64,000 nt of DNA from Membranipora membranacea (taxonomy: Eukaryota; Bryozoa; Gymnolaemata; Cheilostomatida; Membraniporidae): NCBI GenBank assembly GCA_914767715.1, contig OU612071.1, positions 8,725,493 through 8,789,492 on the forward strand, read 5' to 3'. The position numbers and the translations under genes were made by a program. Below, piece after piece: positions 37,568-49,670 of the stretch. Every line of letters starts with the position of its first letter. The stretch's first letter is position 1. The notes under the pieces were generated by a model, which did not search any database, was not told where the DNA came from, and saw nothing but the letters and a program-made list of their open reading frames with translations.

Positions 37568-40500
37568 AATAAGTCTTTCTTAATATGCCTATCTGTGTAC
37601 CTGAATGTGTGCAGGTTCCGAACTCCAGTCTCTCCAGCTTTGACTTCAACCTATTAGTCATTGTCCGTTGATAAGTCTGGGTCAAATCTGTAAATTAATT
37701 CTGAGAAGCTATCTATGATAATTATTGATATTTATTTCCCTACCACATACATGTATTTGGTCTTCTGTAAAGCTCCAATGGCGGTAATCGCACTAAAACT
37801 TAGTCGTTTGCATGTTCTGCACCATTGCATTAACATTGAGAAGAAGACCGACCAAGTTTTTTCGTCTCCATTCCACAGTTAAAGAATTTGGAGGAAGATT
37901 TGTTCATATTCATTGAGGTCATTTTTTTATCCTCACAATTCTGGCCTATTCATTATCTAACTCCGAGGTGACAACTCAAAAATTCGAATTTAGACCTCTC
38001 TGATGAGGGACTGCTATTTATTTTTAGATAATGTCTCAGCTGAAGCTCAATGTTAGTTATAACTCAGGAGAGGAAGAGAGTATGTGAGGAGCTGGCAATG
38101 TGGATCTGTTACTTAGCTATCCATGTGTTAGTCTTACTGGTGAGTCCGAGTCTGAGTTTTTGTACCTTGAAGTTAAAACTAGGTCATGAAAGACTAGCCA
38201 AAGACCAATGCACATTATACCCAGGCAGTTACTTATGATTAAGTTTTGTCAGATTGGCAACTATAAATTAAATTGCCCATTGGTTTTTTTACCATGCAAA
38301 TCTGACATAACTTTATCATAGGTGAATGCCTTACAACAACATGGATTGGTCTTTGGGCAGACTTAAACTGCCAAATAGCATATAAGATTCTACTACAGTG
38401 AACAATTGAACGCATATTAGTAAATCACAAAAATGTCAACTCTAAATACTACTAATGCTATAGGATTAATATTGGAAGACATTTCCTCACTGAGTTCATT
38501 ATTGCTAGTTATCTCTCTGGCCCTAGTACTCTTTTTGCAACATGTTTCTTGTCATCGTGGTAGATTCAGGGAAAACGTAATCTCATTGATTATGAGAACC
38601 TAAATTCTCACACTCTCATCACACACACTCCCTGCATTCACAGATCCGACATTTTAGGCTCGAAATAGTTTCCTGTGTATGTTATGTATTGTCTTTCATC
38701 TGGGCCCATGATATGAACATGAGGATACACAATTACTCAACAATGGTTGTTTTTTTCTGCCCCGCAATGGCCCAAAAAAAATGGAAGAAGGTCTTGAATA
38801 AGATGGAGATAAGTCTTGCTGGTGTTATAGTTTCCACGCTAAGTGAGTAGTTGTTCCCTCGTACATCTTTCCCCTCATTGGCAACATGGAAAAATGGGTT
38901 TGGGCTTTGAAGCAATGTCTTTTTTTTACTTCTTCAAACTCCATTAACTCACTCGCCTTTTTTATGAGAAAGTTGTAGAACTTACTTATCGAAGCAATGT
39001 AATATTTTTTTTCTTAGTTCAGGAAACTCCATTCATGTCACTTCTTTTTTTTTGGGACGAATTCAGGAGCTTTCAACATGCCTGTATCTCCAAAGCTCAC
39101 ACAGTCCTATTTCGCAAACTTTGCTCCAACCTTACTGGCCCAATATGATCGTGATATCATAAAGCATTAATCAAGTGGCAGCAACGCACCTTGAAGTCAG
39201 AGAAGCTGATGATTTCCTTCACATACATCGTTGCCTTACAGCCAAGTTTTTTAGTGTCTTGAATCAGAAATCGCCGTGTCTTTTTATATGGGTGATCAGA
39301 TTCTGGGTTGGCCTATATTAATAACCTACCAAAGATTCATAATCACATCATTGGATGTCTTCATAGGTAGGCATATGTGAAAATATATGACGGGTTTGGT
39401 TAACTGCACTTACTGACATTCAAAAGAGTTGCCAGAAAATTGTTTTGGATGCTGGCTTGTAACTTGTAATTACACCGGCATATTAATGACTAAATTACCT
39501 CAATAATCCACATAGGTATAATAATGAGGGAAAAAATGGAAAAACAGCCTATGTGAGGTTATTAAGAATGATTCATTTGAGATTTATTTCTCTATCTTGA
39601 TTGGTAGGTATCATCAGACAAATGTATTATATTTTCTTATGCTTAACAAAATCGATAAGTAGTGTAGAAATTATTAAGAAAACGAAATATAATTTTTGAT
39701 TGAAAATAACAGCAAATACATACTAGACAGTCATGTTCATTTATCCCGATGTTGCATGTAGCTATGGCTACCATGGCGTTTAAGAACTCCACTTAGTGTT
39801 AGTGTTAGTGTTAGGCCTACCATCAGCAGGGAATTTTGGATTATATGTTGTATAATATATTATTTATCCGCTGAGTGTCTAATTTATCTTAGACTGTTGT
39901 CCTAGCTGTATGTAGCGGTATCGGTATCTTTGTGTTGAATGTCTAAGTTATCTCAGACCAAGTTCCTCACTGAATCACGGTAATTGTAACTCTCTGTGTT
40001 AATGTCCAAATTATAATTGACTCAGTTCCTCGCTGAAATATAAAGCTATGAATTTTTCTCAACAAATATTCAAATCTAAATGTTTTTTTTTCTAACTCTT
40101 ACAAATATCTAGATAGACTTTGATGTTGAGTGTTGGCAGTCTAATCAGCCCCCTCTCTCCTCCATATCCTCCTTCCTAATAATGGCCACCAAACTGTTGG
40201 GTGGTCTTATCCAACCATTACTGACTGGTGAGGGTAAAATCATAACTAATTGCTTTAATTCAACTTGCTGACAGTCTATTATATATTAGTAAACCTTCCA
40301 TTCATATATCTGTAGAGATGTAGTTTATGCTCAGTTTCGTTTACTGCCGTGGAATACAAAGGCATCATTCTCTTGGTCGTGGAGAAGTTGTTACCGCCAG
40401 TTTTAGTGCAAACCTTTGCCCACACTCTCTGAAGTCAACATATTATGGAGGCCTCAAGAGAGGGACTTGACACAACATCTTAACAATATTCACAAAGTAT

Positions 40501-40900
40501 TTGGATTGCCTGAGGGCAATAGCAGGCTTACAATTGAGTTTTTTCCTACTTCTACATCATAACTTCCAGCATCCATCATCTCCCAATTTAGTGGCCATTT
40601 CACTCACATCAGGGAGTTATTTTTTTTCTTTTTTTCTGAAAAATGGTTTTGTTTTTACTCATAATTTTTTTTTATCACACCTCATATGAAAGGCTGGTGA
40701 AGCTGAGGGCCTGTAGGCAATAGGTTGCGTTAGAGTTGATGATATTCTGGACTGTATCTGTTATTTTTTTACGTCCACCTATTTCAATGCGGGATTGCTG
40801 AGTCATGTGATAATTCGTGATCATGTCAATGAAGTGTCTACCCTTTGTGACCGACATTTTCCCCTCTACCACTGCAGACGGACTCACAGAAAACATGTCC
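37568..40900. other. Mostly unique non-coding DNA; possible LTO1 3' exons
   Basis: Two small candidate exons in phase with LTO1 lie at 37,879-37,917 and from 40,113 (to a stop at 40,272, or to a donor near 40,229). Otherwise I see no gene. The segment from about 38.7 kb rightwards shares diverged blocks with 44-46 kb and belongs to the Mutator-derived repeat zone. Confidence 0.4.
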
Positions 40901-41523
40901 ACACTGCCGCTTAACAGGATTTATTAAATAACCTTCTACCTCAAGACAATTACCACAGGATATCACGCTAGAGACCCTCTGATGTTTACTAGTACTAGCT
41001 GGTACTGAAGCAGCCATGTCTAATTATCAATAATATTCAACTGACCTATTTTTTGGACGAGGTCAGGAGCATACAACATGCCTTTACCTGTGTTTCCCGT
41101 GCAGTGGGATGCTAGGAGATTCCATTGGGTGATCTGTGGTATCTTTGATTGGATGATTACTTCATCATGTCACTTGAGAGAGTACATATTTTATCAGATA
41201 GGTTCACTAGTGATGGTGAGTGTGTCTTCACTGAGGTATCGGCAAGCAATAGCAATTCCTCATCATTGTACTTTTTCACTAATCTCATGGTGTCTGATTC
41301 AAAGAGCTCGCGCTTAGATCTGTTGGTACATACCTTATGTCTGATTTCTTTATTGACATTTTTCTCCATTTTTGACCACATACCGCAACCCCTGGATATT
41401 TTGGGGCTGCTATCCTCTGTGTATTTACCTCTGAAGGTTTCGAGCCTCACCTTGAATACTCTGTTCTCAAGCTACAGCTCTGAGGCAAAAATAGTAAATT
41501 CATTTTTTGAATGGCAACAATAA

Positions 41524-42290
41524 TCATCTGCAGGCAAAATTGTGTAACAATTGAGGGGACATGAAAATTGATTTGAAATTTTTGAACCGGTGGGAGTATC
41601 TGTTGTGGGACATGTGACCTCTCTTCTGCCATGTTCCATCAAAACTCACCTTGATATCTACAACAGACTTATCATCCAACACAGAATCATCTTTAGAATG
41701 CTTACTTCTTACCATATACTTTACCAGACGTTTGTGCTCCTCCATAGCGCTCTCACAGGCTTTATACAGCTTCATCAGACTACCTTGATAACCTTGATGA
41801 CTCCGGGGCTGGAAAGTTTATATCTGCAAGGAAAGTGCAGGCCTGCTCATGAGCCAAACCTGAGTTTTTACACGCATAGACAAACCTTGAGTTGATGTCG
41901 TATCCTTGATTTTCACGCATCAGGTGAAAACTGAAACTTTTAAAAAATACGCTTTCAGACTCGTTACATACAAGTCTATATTCGCAGGCTAAGCCTCGCT
42001 TGGTACCTTCATATAGAGAGCTGACACCCACAACGCGACGTGAATCGCAGCACAAATTCCTCACTCAGTATCTTGTATGACTCCAGCCGGGACGTGCACT
42101 TAGGATCTTGATCAGGTGAACCTACAAGCTTCGAAAGCTCAACAAGTTTTTCTGCGCGCTGGTCGTGACCTTTTTCACAGCTGCAGCAGTATCTACAGAT
42201 AGAGGTGCCGGAACAGGCATACACACATACATTCACATGATGTCTATACATAAATCGTTGCATGACCTCTTTGCTCATTTCACATACCAT
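41524..42290 (-). pseudogene. Broken Mutator-type transposase fragment (DGTWxxRGHxSH family)
   Basis: Three overlapping minus-strand frames (42,290-42,009; 42,064-41,780; 41,775-41,524) together give the conserved order of a transposase-like protein common in animal genomes: EGTKRGLACEYRLVC, then INSRFVYACKNSGLAHEQ, then VSFDGTWQKRGHMSHN. Frame changes at about 42,050 and 41,778, and loss of the sequence that normally follows the SHN motif, show it is dead. Assignment to the Mutator-like transposase family rests on these motifs as I remember them. Confidence 0.6.
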
Positions 42291-42923
42291 TCTCTTTTAC
42301 TCCTAGCTCTTACCTACATAGATCCTTGTTGAACCTGCATTTTGCTGCTTCATATGATACTAGAGGACCGTGACATCATCATTTATGGCAGCATTCTCCG
42401 ATGTCAAAAGCTCCGAGCAGAAATGCTCATTGTCAATTTTATAGATGGGATGGCATCTTTTGCAGCCATTTTCCTTCATCCGTCACCTGCATATATGGGT
42501 AGCTGCACCAGCACTAGTACCGCTAGCTGTACCAGTAGTATCACTTGTACAGTAGCTCAGTCAATATTAATTTCACCACTCAAAATTCTTCTGTCTCGTT
42601 CCTTCACTGCGTATAATCCAATGACTGATTAGGATACCACCACCCTCCCTCCGTCACTTAAGCGAGAGAAAAGCTCTCTCGCTACAGTATGCGGTGACAC
42701 ACTGGGATCACATATGTTATTACCCCCACACGCCACTACTATCACCTCCAGCAGACTGCGGAGAATAGGAGCCTAAAATCATAGATTTCCATAAGTGCTT
42801 TTAACACCTAGTTCACATATAAATAATGATGGATGACGGATCAGCATTTTGTTTCACAACACTGATTTTCCTATACATCATTATTTTACCAGTCAACTTA
42901 AAATCACTGCAGTTGGCACTTAC

Positions 42924-43726
42924 CATTTGTAGTGTCATTTCGGATGATTGCCAGCGCAGCATCCATGTTGTTGACAGGAACAAAAGCGATGCCATCCAAC
43001 ATTCCAACAAAAGCTCTTATTTCGTCATCCGCCCTATATCTTGCTACCAGTCCAAGTTCTTGGATCTTACTCCATGTCGACTAAAATAAGCGATAAATTA
43101 CAATCATTTAGCATCACATGGTGATAGTTTATGAGAAATCTAAGCTTGCATCGTGACATACTATCATAATCAAATGGACTAGGACTTTTGAGTGGCGCAA
43201 CGGTTTTCTTCTTACAAAAAAAACAAACCAAAGCTGTGAATTGGAGGCAAAAAATGTGGCATTGTCTCTCTACATTTTAGTGTTAAGTTACCTGTGTTAG
43301 GTGGTAAAAACAAGCTGTCACTTGTGTGTCGGGGAACACCTCCCTGATCGCCTGGTGCATTGCCATCTCAAAGTCACAGTGTACTCGTTCAGGATTTGGG
43401 TGGTTGCGACCATCATTGACACAATTGTCAACTATCGTCTGTAGATGCTCTGTGTATGAATCTCTTGTCTCCCGTTGCATGATGCAGTATGCCGCCGTGA
43501 TGCAGCTTTCACTGCGGTGAATCCTGATGATGTATAGCTGGAGGGAGTGACGAGGTGCCATACTAAAGTTTCCGTCCACGAACCAGTCTGTGGCTTCGGA
43601 GAGTAGCTGCATACATGCTGGCGAACAGAATGTTTTCATCCGCTTGTTATTGTCATTAATTAGGAAAGGCTGTTGCTGGTCTCCTATTGTGGTAGTCAGT
43701 GCAGGGTGGTATAACCAGATCTTCAT
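42924..43726 (-). pseudogene. MULE-type transposase, two exons recognisable
   Basis: Exon A (43,726-43,292) contains the MULE catalytic-core signature: DGNFSMAPRHSLQLYIIRIH with the first Asp, then VHCDFEMAMHQAI and CFYHLTQ. It ends at a GTAACT donor and joins in phase to exon B (43,080-42,924; STWSKIQELGLVARYRADD, VPVNNMDAALAI), entered through TTTTAG. This is a DDE transposase of the Mutator superfamily. The N-terminal DNA-binding part and the C-terminal SWIM region are not seen and no TIRs were identified, so it is probably a remnant. The splice sites suggest it once had, or still has, an expressed spliced transcript. Confidence 0.7.
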
Positions 43727-44799
43727 GCTGTGAATTCCCAGGATACTGATGTTGTCTAACTCTACCCACCATAGTGGCTACAGCCCCTCTCCCTCCAAAT
43801 TCCTACAGAGGAAGTTCAACATGGTCAATATCTATGGTGGAATAGCAATATAACCTAGTATTTTGGCCCTGACTTTTGAAACTGCAGAGGGGAGAAAGAG
43901 GATTAGTGACCATCAGAAAAGTATGGGAGACTGGGGTAAAATGGGAATGTTTTTTTCAAAGTTGAGATTTTGCTCAGAAATTCATAATCCTTCAGGAAAC
44001 CTAGCTTATTCAACCGAGTCTTCATTACGTCATGTATTAGCTGGTACTGAAGCTGCCACGTCTTATTATCAATAATATTCAACCCACTTTATTTTTGGGA
44101 CTTAGTCAGGATCATGCAGCATGCCTTTATCTCCGTGTCCTTTGCAGTGGTATGTCAGGAGCTTTCATTGAATGGTCTGTGTATCTTTGGTTGGATGATA
44201 ACTTCATCATGTCACCTGAGAGAGTACATATTGTATCAGATAGGTTCACTAGTGATGGCGAGTGCGTTTTCGCTGAGGTAGCGGGAGGCACTAGCAATTC
44301 CTGAGCGTTGTACCTTTTCACCCATCTCATGATGTCTGATTCAGGGAGCTCATGCTTAGATCTATTGGCATATACCTTATATCCGATTTCTTTGTCAACA
44401 TTTTTCTCGATTTTGGATCACACACCACAAGCCTTGAATTGGATATCTTGAAGATGTGATCCTCTGTGTATTTACCTCTGAAGGTCTTGAGCCTCGCCTT
44501 AAATACTCTGTTCTCAAGCTCCAGCTGTGAGGCAAAAATAGTTAATTCAAATTTTTTTGAATGGCAACAATAATCATTTTCAACATTTTTCTCGATTTTG
44601 GATCACACACCACAAGCCTTGGATTGGATATCTTGAAGATGTGATCCTCTGTGTATTTACCTTTGAAGGTGTTGAGCCTCGCCTTAAATACTCTATTCTC
44701 AAGCTCCAGCAGTGAGGCAAATATAGAAATTCAAATTTTTGAGTGGCAACGACAATCATCTGCATGCAACATTGTAACAATTTTTAGTATATCATGTCA

Positions 44800-47340
44800 C
44801 AAGCTTTTGACCAAGTAGATATTATGGAAAACAATATCTAGTAATTCTATCTATTGTAATGTACAGTTCATGAAGGTTATAAGATAACAACTCACTACTA
44901 GATCCAGAGGAATGTTTGTGTCAGGAAGGTTATATGAATTGAAGAACCTGTTCCATAGTAAACGGTCTCTTATATGCTAAGGAAGCAGAGGAAGCACCTT
45001 CATCTGAATAGCATCATTCTCATCATGGTCACGGGGAAGTTATCGATGGTGTCTCCTCCGTTTAAGTGCTAGCCTTAGTCCACAGTTTGCCGCATAGGTT
45101 GCTCATTATTGCTCATTTAGTGGTTCACAACATCAATGAAGAGGCTGTCTTGCACCATATTTTAATACAAACTACCTATACCTAGCTGGTTAATATCCTC
45201 TCCATCTCATCCTGGCTGTAAAGCCAACATGTGTAGGCCTCCGAGAGAGGGACTCTACTGAACTCGTTTTTTTAAATCTGCGTTACTTTGATTGCCTGAG
45301 GGCAGTACCAATTTTCATAATTGAGTTTTACCTCAATAGTCACACATATCATCCACCATCTCCTCATTCTGCGTCCATGGATCATGGAGTCGAACTTTTT
45401 TCTTTTGCTTTGAGGAATGGGCCTGTTTCCGCTCATAATCTTTTTTTTTCATCTTGCCCCTTCTTCGAATGTGGAGTTTGATGTATGAAGTGTTCGGAGA
45501 TGTTTTTTTTTAGGACACAATTATGTTTTGTGACCAGCAACAGTGACTCACCAGATTTTCAACATTGGACATATCTTGTTGCTGATGTAACTTTCTTGGC
45601 TAGTCATTGTTGTTACTATCACATTGTGATGGTTTAACCAGACCATCACATGACCATGAACATGTATACACAATGGCATAATTCATAATTAGTTATGGTA
45701 AATATTATTAATTCTCCATTTTTCTGGAAATGATGCTAAGACACATCAGAGACAACACCGATTGACAGCTCGCTCATCTTTTATATGATCATTTTCATGC
45801 TCAATGGTTTTCTGCTCCTGCAAAGCAATTGGTTCGTTGTACAGTTTTTCTTTTTCATGAAAGGGCATTCATAATGATCATCTCTTTACTTAAAAGATAC
45901 AATCGGAGAGAGGTTACTTAAGCCTTAAGCCTTATACCTAACCCGTTCAGAGATTTCAAATGACATGATATGTAGTTATCAATCAATAATTATCATCTTT
46001 CATCGGCTTCGGTGGTGTGAATATCAGTTACACAGTTTCTCGACAATGGTTTTTTGTTTACCTACTGTCCAATAATTGGAAGAGGGACTTGAAGAAGCTG
46101 GGAAAAAGTCTCCCTTTTACTTCTTAGAACTCCGTTTTTGGCGAAAAACAGAGAATATATGACATGCCATCAATAATAAACATTTTCTCTAATACTTCCG
46201 TGATGCTTGCTGAAGTTCTGCTCTCAGAGAAATGACAACCAGTCCTTGTCCTGATAACACAAATCAAATACACACTATGTTGCTAAAATCTAATTTATAA
46301 CTAATTTGAAAAAGTAAAAGTTTTCTGCCGGGTTTGACGTCATATTTCTGACTAGTGAGCGATTGAAACGTATAACATCCACCTAAAAAACCTTAATCCC
46401 ATGAATAATCAGCTGACAAGTGTAAGGAACTGAAAATTGCCTACAATATATCTCTGAGTCAAAACTTGGGACTTCCCAAACCTTAACTCAGAAACACAGA
46501 CAATTCAGCAGTTCGAATCCAGCGATTACCGAGTTCCAATGTGGTTAGGTAAAAACACAAAGAGATAGAGACAGAGTGTAAAGTGGTAATTAAAATTTAT
46601 TGTGTCTTGAAATCTAAATCAGAACCCAGGTCAATTCATAGTTAACACAAAAAAAAACATAATAAGGTTGAATCATTTTAATTTATAATAATTTTCCTGC
46701 GGTCTGCCCTTTTCTGTCAACCCCTACAATAGAAGATATAAACTATCCATTACAAAGTGATAAGGTATGAAGACTTTTGATGTGTTAAATTGTCTCTCAA
46801 GATTCTGTTCTTTCTCACATACATTATCTAGTGTATATTATACTTTAAACTTGATGTTAATTCCCAAATCGAATTTCAGATCATTATTCAATGTAAACAT
46901 CACCAGCCATGATAATTCCGATATTTACCAGAATTGTTTGCCGATAGAGCAGAGCTGGTCAAGGGAAAAGTAGATTGAAGATGAGGGTGTGTGTGTGTGC
47001 GTGAATATCGTCTCTGTTTATGTTCGGGTCCGCTTTTATAGTCATGTTAGGGTTTGCACTGATTTAATCTGGATCATGCTGCCAGAAAGATTATACTCTT
47101 CTGACCGCTGGCAACGGAAAGGTTGTGTCCACAAGGCAGATTAAAAGCGTATAATAAGTTTGAATCTTGACCAGCATAAATAAAATTTGTCATAATAGTA
47201 GTAAAAGTGGGAGCAGGTCGTTAGCCCGAACCCATTGAAACGAATGAGCGGCTCGATCCCTTTTGTAACGTTCCTGGTGGAACGACTACTCATATTGTAT
47301 GGGAGTTGTCAATTTCTACCCTATCACAATAATAAGATAC
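44800..47340. other. Repeat-derived and unassigned DNA left of the virus-like element
   Basis: 44.8-46.2 kb is repeat-derived. 46.2-47.3 kb has no recognisable gene and is where the left end of the Polinton-like element should lie. I found no convincing terminal inverted repeat against the right part of the window; the only shared motif is a short GT/CA microsatellite (46,985-47,001 versus 63,428-63,460), which is not evidence by itself. Confidence 0.4.
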
Positions 47341-47402
47341 ATACTTAATCTATGGATATTTTCAGTACTTGTTATTTGCATTTATGTCGCATTAGAAGTA
47401 AC

Positions 47403-47723
47403 ATGGTGGATGCTAGGCTACAGCGTAATATTCATGTCTTAAGAGACCTGCATAGGAGCAGAGGAGCAAACCGCAAGCGCATACTTCAGAATCTGGGTGA
47501 TGACACAGTTGATGCCTTGAGCGACTGTGCATGTAATATAAGGAATGGTAATGTTCCACTTACGACACACCAATTCAGGGCACTGAAGCCATATCACAAA
47601 CATTTGAAACAGCTAAGCAAAAAGTCATTATCTCGCAAGAGCAGAAGGAAGACATTAATGAAAGGAGGATTTATTGGGCTTTTACTAAAACCACTTGTTA
47701 AAGTGTTACTAGGAGGAATGTAA
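47403..47723 (+). CDS. Small basic Polinton protein (capsid-cluster first gene)
   Basis: 106 residues from ATG 47,403 (context aacATGG); an earlier in-frame ATG at 47,352 would add 17 residues not typical of the family. The sequence is strongly basic, with a conserved layout: VLRDLHRS and RKRILQN near the N-terminus, a middle NGNVPLTTHQFRALKPY segment, and a C-terminal GGFIGLLLKPLVKVLLGGM hydrophobic patch. Proteins of this layout recur upstream of the integrase and capsid genes of Polintons and adintoviruses. A virion core or membrane-active role, as for small adenovirus core proteins, is inference. The ATG follows a good splice-acceptor-like sequence (TTATGTCGCATTAG) by 7 nt, and the next gene starts 4 nt after the stop. 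Confidence 0.75.
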   Translation: MVDARLQRNIHVLRDLHRSRGANRKRILQNLGDDTVDALSDCACNIRNGNVPLTTHQFRALKPYHKHLKQLSKKSLSRKSRRKTLMKGGFIGLLLKPLVKVLLGGM

Positions 47724-47727
47724 GGAG

Positions 47728-48556
47728 ATGTCTTCATTGAAAAAGTATTTCCTAATTGAACCAGAAAGGTATAATGAATTGGTCAGTCACTCCAAGTCTA
47801 GAACTGATTTGTTGACACACCCGAATGTCAAGGTTTTGAAAGAAATAGATACAAAGATTGATGATATTCTCAAGGAACCAACAACTTCAGATGTGGAAAA
47901 GCTTGACGAGTACAACTCTAATCTAGATAGATACAAAAGGAATTTCCGAAATGCTATTGAAACTTCAAGAAAGGATGCATTCTTGACTGACCCTATACCA
48001 AGAGAAAGTAATTTGCAAACACTTAAGCTACCAACTCAATCTGTCTCCGATTCAAACTCTAATGCTCATCCCAGCAATTCATCCACAAACACTTCAACAC
48101 CGACACTGGAAAATGCATCAAAAAAAAAACATTTTTACTGAAACATTAAAAACTGTTCCAAAATCTTATCAGTCTAGCGCTGTCAGACTTTCTAAATTCA
48201 TTAACTCATCAAAGGATTTCACTATGACCACCCCAGGAGTGTTGAAATACAAGGGTAATGAATGGAATATATCAGATGCTGAGGAATTGTTTAAGAGTGC
48301 GGTAACTTATAGGAACATTTTTGGAAAGCAGAGGGAGACAGTTAATAATTTCGTCGCGGCATTAGCAGAAGCAGGATTCCCTACCTCCTCATTACCCTAT
48401 ACCCGTAAGTTAAAAGCTCTAGATAAGAAACGAGTGATTGTTGATAAACTTCCATCTCCATCATGGAAACAGCTAAAGCGAAAAGACAAAAACAAAGGAT
48501 TAAAAAGCACACCAACAGGAACAAAACCAATAAAGTGGGAAAAGTTCGACAGCTGA
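47728..48556 (+). pseudogene. Conserved Polinton hypothetical protein, frameshifted at an A10 run
   Basis: The first part (47,728-48,141) begins MSSLKKYFLIEPERYNELV and has the segment LDEYNSNLDRYKRNF. Both are typical of a family found just before the integrase in Polintons and adintoviruses; its role is unknown. It then has a Ser/Thr/Asn-rich linker and stops soon after ten A residues (48,120-48,129). A second frame, open to 48,556, continues the family's C-terminal half (WNISDAEELFKSAV, then a basic tail). The split is exactly at the homopolymer, so it may be a sequencing or assembly error, a recent mutation or a slippery site. Its 3' end overlaps the integrase frame by about 94 nt. Confidence 0.75.
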
Positions 48557-49623
48557 GCAATCAAATGTCTCAAAAGCTTACACAATTGTACTATAAACCT
48601 TCCCTCCCATCATCTCTTGGAGGGCAACAACACCTTCATGACAAAGCAGCTGATATTCCACAGCAGATGATAAAGGAGTGGTTGTCAACACAAGATGCAT
48701 ATACTTTGCATAAAACAGCGCGCAAAAATTTTTTGAGACGACCAACAATTGTGAGTGGGGCAAACGTTCAATACCAAGCTGACTTGGTAGATATGCGCAA
48801 ATATTCACCTCACAACTCCGGTTATAATTATATCCTCACATTGATTGATGTGTTTACGAAGTTTGGTTGGTGTGTTCCTCTTAAAACGAAACAAGGGAAA
48901 GAAATAAGTGCAGAATTGGGAAAGATTTTATCCACTTCACCATGCAAGGATTTGCAGACTGATAAAGGAAAAGAGTTTTACAACTCATCGGTCAAAACTC
49001 TGCTGAAAAAGCTTCAAATAAGGCACTTTTCTACCGAAAATGATGATATTAAAGCGTCAATTGTGGAGCGTTTCAATCGTACTATTCAATCTAAGCTCCA
49101 TCGTTGGTTTACATATACTAACACATATGGATGGACCCAAGTGATAGATGATATAACGAAAGGGTATAATGCCACCAAACACTCTGCGACCAAGGTTCCT
49201 CCCAAAGATGCAGCAAAAGCCAACCAAGAAGATATATGGCTCAACCTTCACTTCCGAGAGAGTCTCCAGAAACACAAAAAGAATGACATTAACATAAATG
49301 ACCCAGTGAGAATAAGCAAGTATAAGCATGTTTTTGCAAAAGGATATGACCAAAACTGGTCAAGTGAGGTATTTTTTGTTGACAAAATCGAAAAGACATT
49401 TCCAATAACATACAGGTTGCGAGATCAAAAAGAAGAAAAGATTCATGGAACATATTATGCAAACGAATTACAGAAGGTCTCTTTGCCAAAGACATTCATT
49501 ATCGAGGATATTATACAAGAAAGAGGAAATAAGCGTAATAAGGAATACTTTGTGACATATAGAGGCTACCCTAGCAAATTTAATGAATGGATTAGTGCTG
49601 AACAATTAATAAAATTGCGATAA
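48463..49623 (+). CDS. Retroviral-type integrase with C-terminal chromodomain
   Basis: 386 residues from ATG 48,463; ATG 48,565 (MSQKLTQLYYKP) avoids the overlap with the previous gene and may be the real start. The catalytic core of the RNase H-like DDE fold is intact: D107 (YQADLVDM), D167 (LQTDKGKEF) and E202 (KASIVERFNRT), with 34 residues between the last two. A chromodomain occupies about residues 338-386 (FIIEDIIQERG, YFVTYRGYPSKFNEWISAEQ), which in related integrases reads histone marks and may direct target choice. The enzyme joins the element's ends to host DNA. It is fully open with no missing catalytic residue. Polinton integrases are of this class. Confidence 0.95.
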   Translation: METAKAKRQKQRIKKHTNRNKTNKVGKVRQLSNQMSQKLTQLYYKPSLPSSLGGQQHLHDKAADIPQQMIKEWLSTQDAYTLHKTARKNFLRRPTIVSGANVQYQADLVDMRKYSPHNSGYNYILTLIDVFTKFGWCVPLKTKQGKEISAELGKILSTSPCKDLQTDKGKEFYNSSVKTLLKKLQIRHFSTENDDIKASIVERFNRTIQSKLHRWFTYTNTYGWTQVIDDITKGYNATKHSATKVPPKDAAKANQEDIWLNLHFRESLQKHKKNDININDPVRISKYKHVFAKGYDQNWSSEVFFVDKIEKTFPITYRLRDQKEEKIHGTYYANELQKVSLPKTFIIEDIIQERGNKRNKEYFVTYRGYPSKFNEWISAEQLIKLR

Positions 49624-49670
49624 ATAATTTTGTCTCCTCACTTACTGTCTCTACGCACTCCAGGGCAGTC

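Larger units (their letters stand above)
40325..45560. repeat. Diverged duplicated blocks around Mutator remains
   Basis: Block A, at 40,340-40,620 and again at 45,015-45,400, shares 'gcatcattctc', 'gagagggact', 'gattgcctgagggca' and 'aattgagttttt/ttac'. Block B, at 41,050-41,530, recurs at 44,090-44,570, and its 3' half once more at 44,580-44,780. It shares 'ttcatcatgtcac', 'gataggttcactagtgatgg' and 'cctctgtgtatttacct'. All copies have the same orientation. The arrangement A-B-(transposase pieces)-B'-B''-A' suggests nested insertion plus local duplication. Confidence 0.7.
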
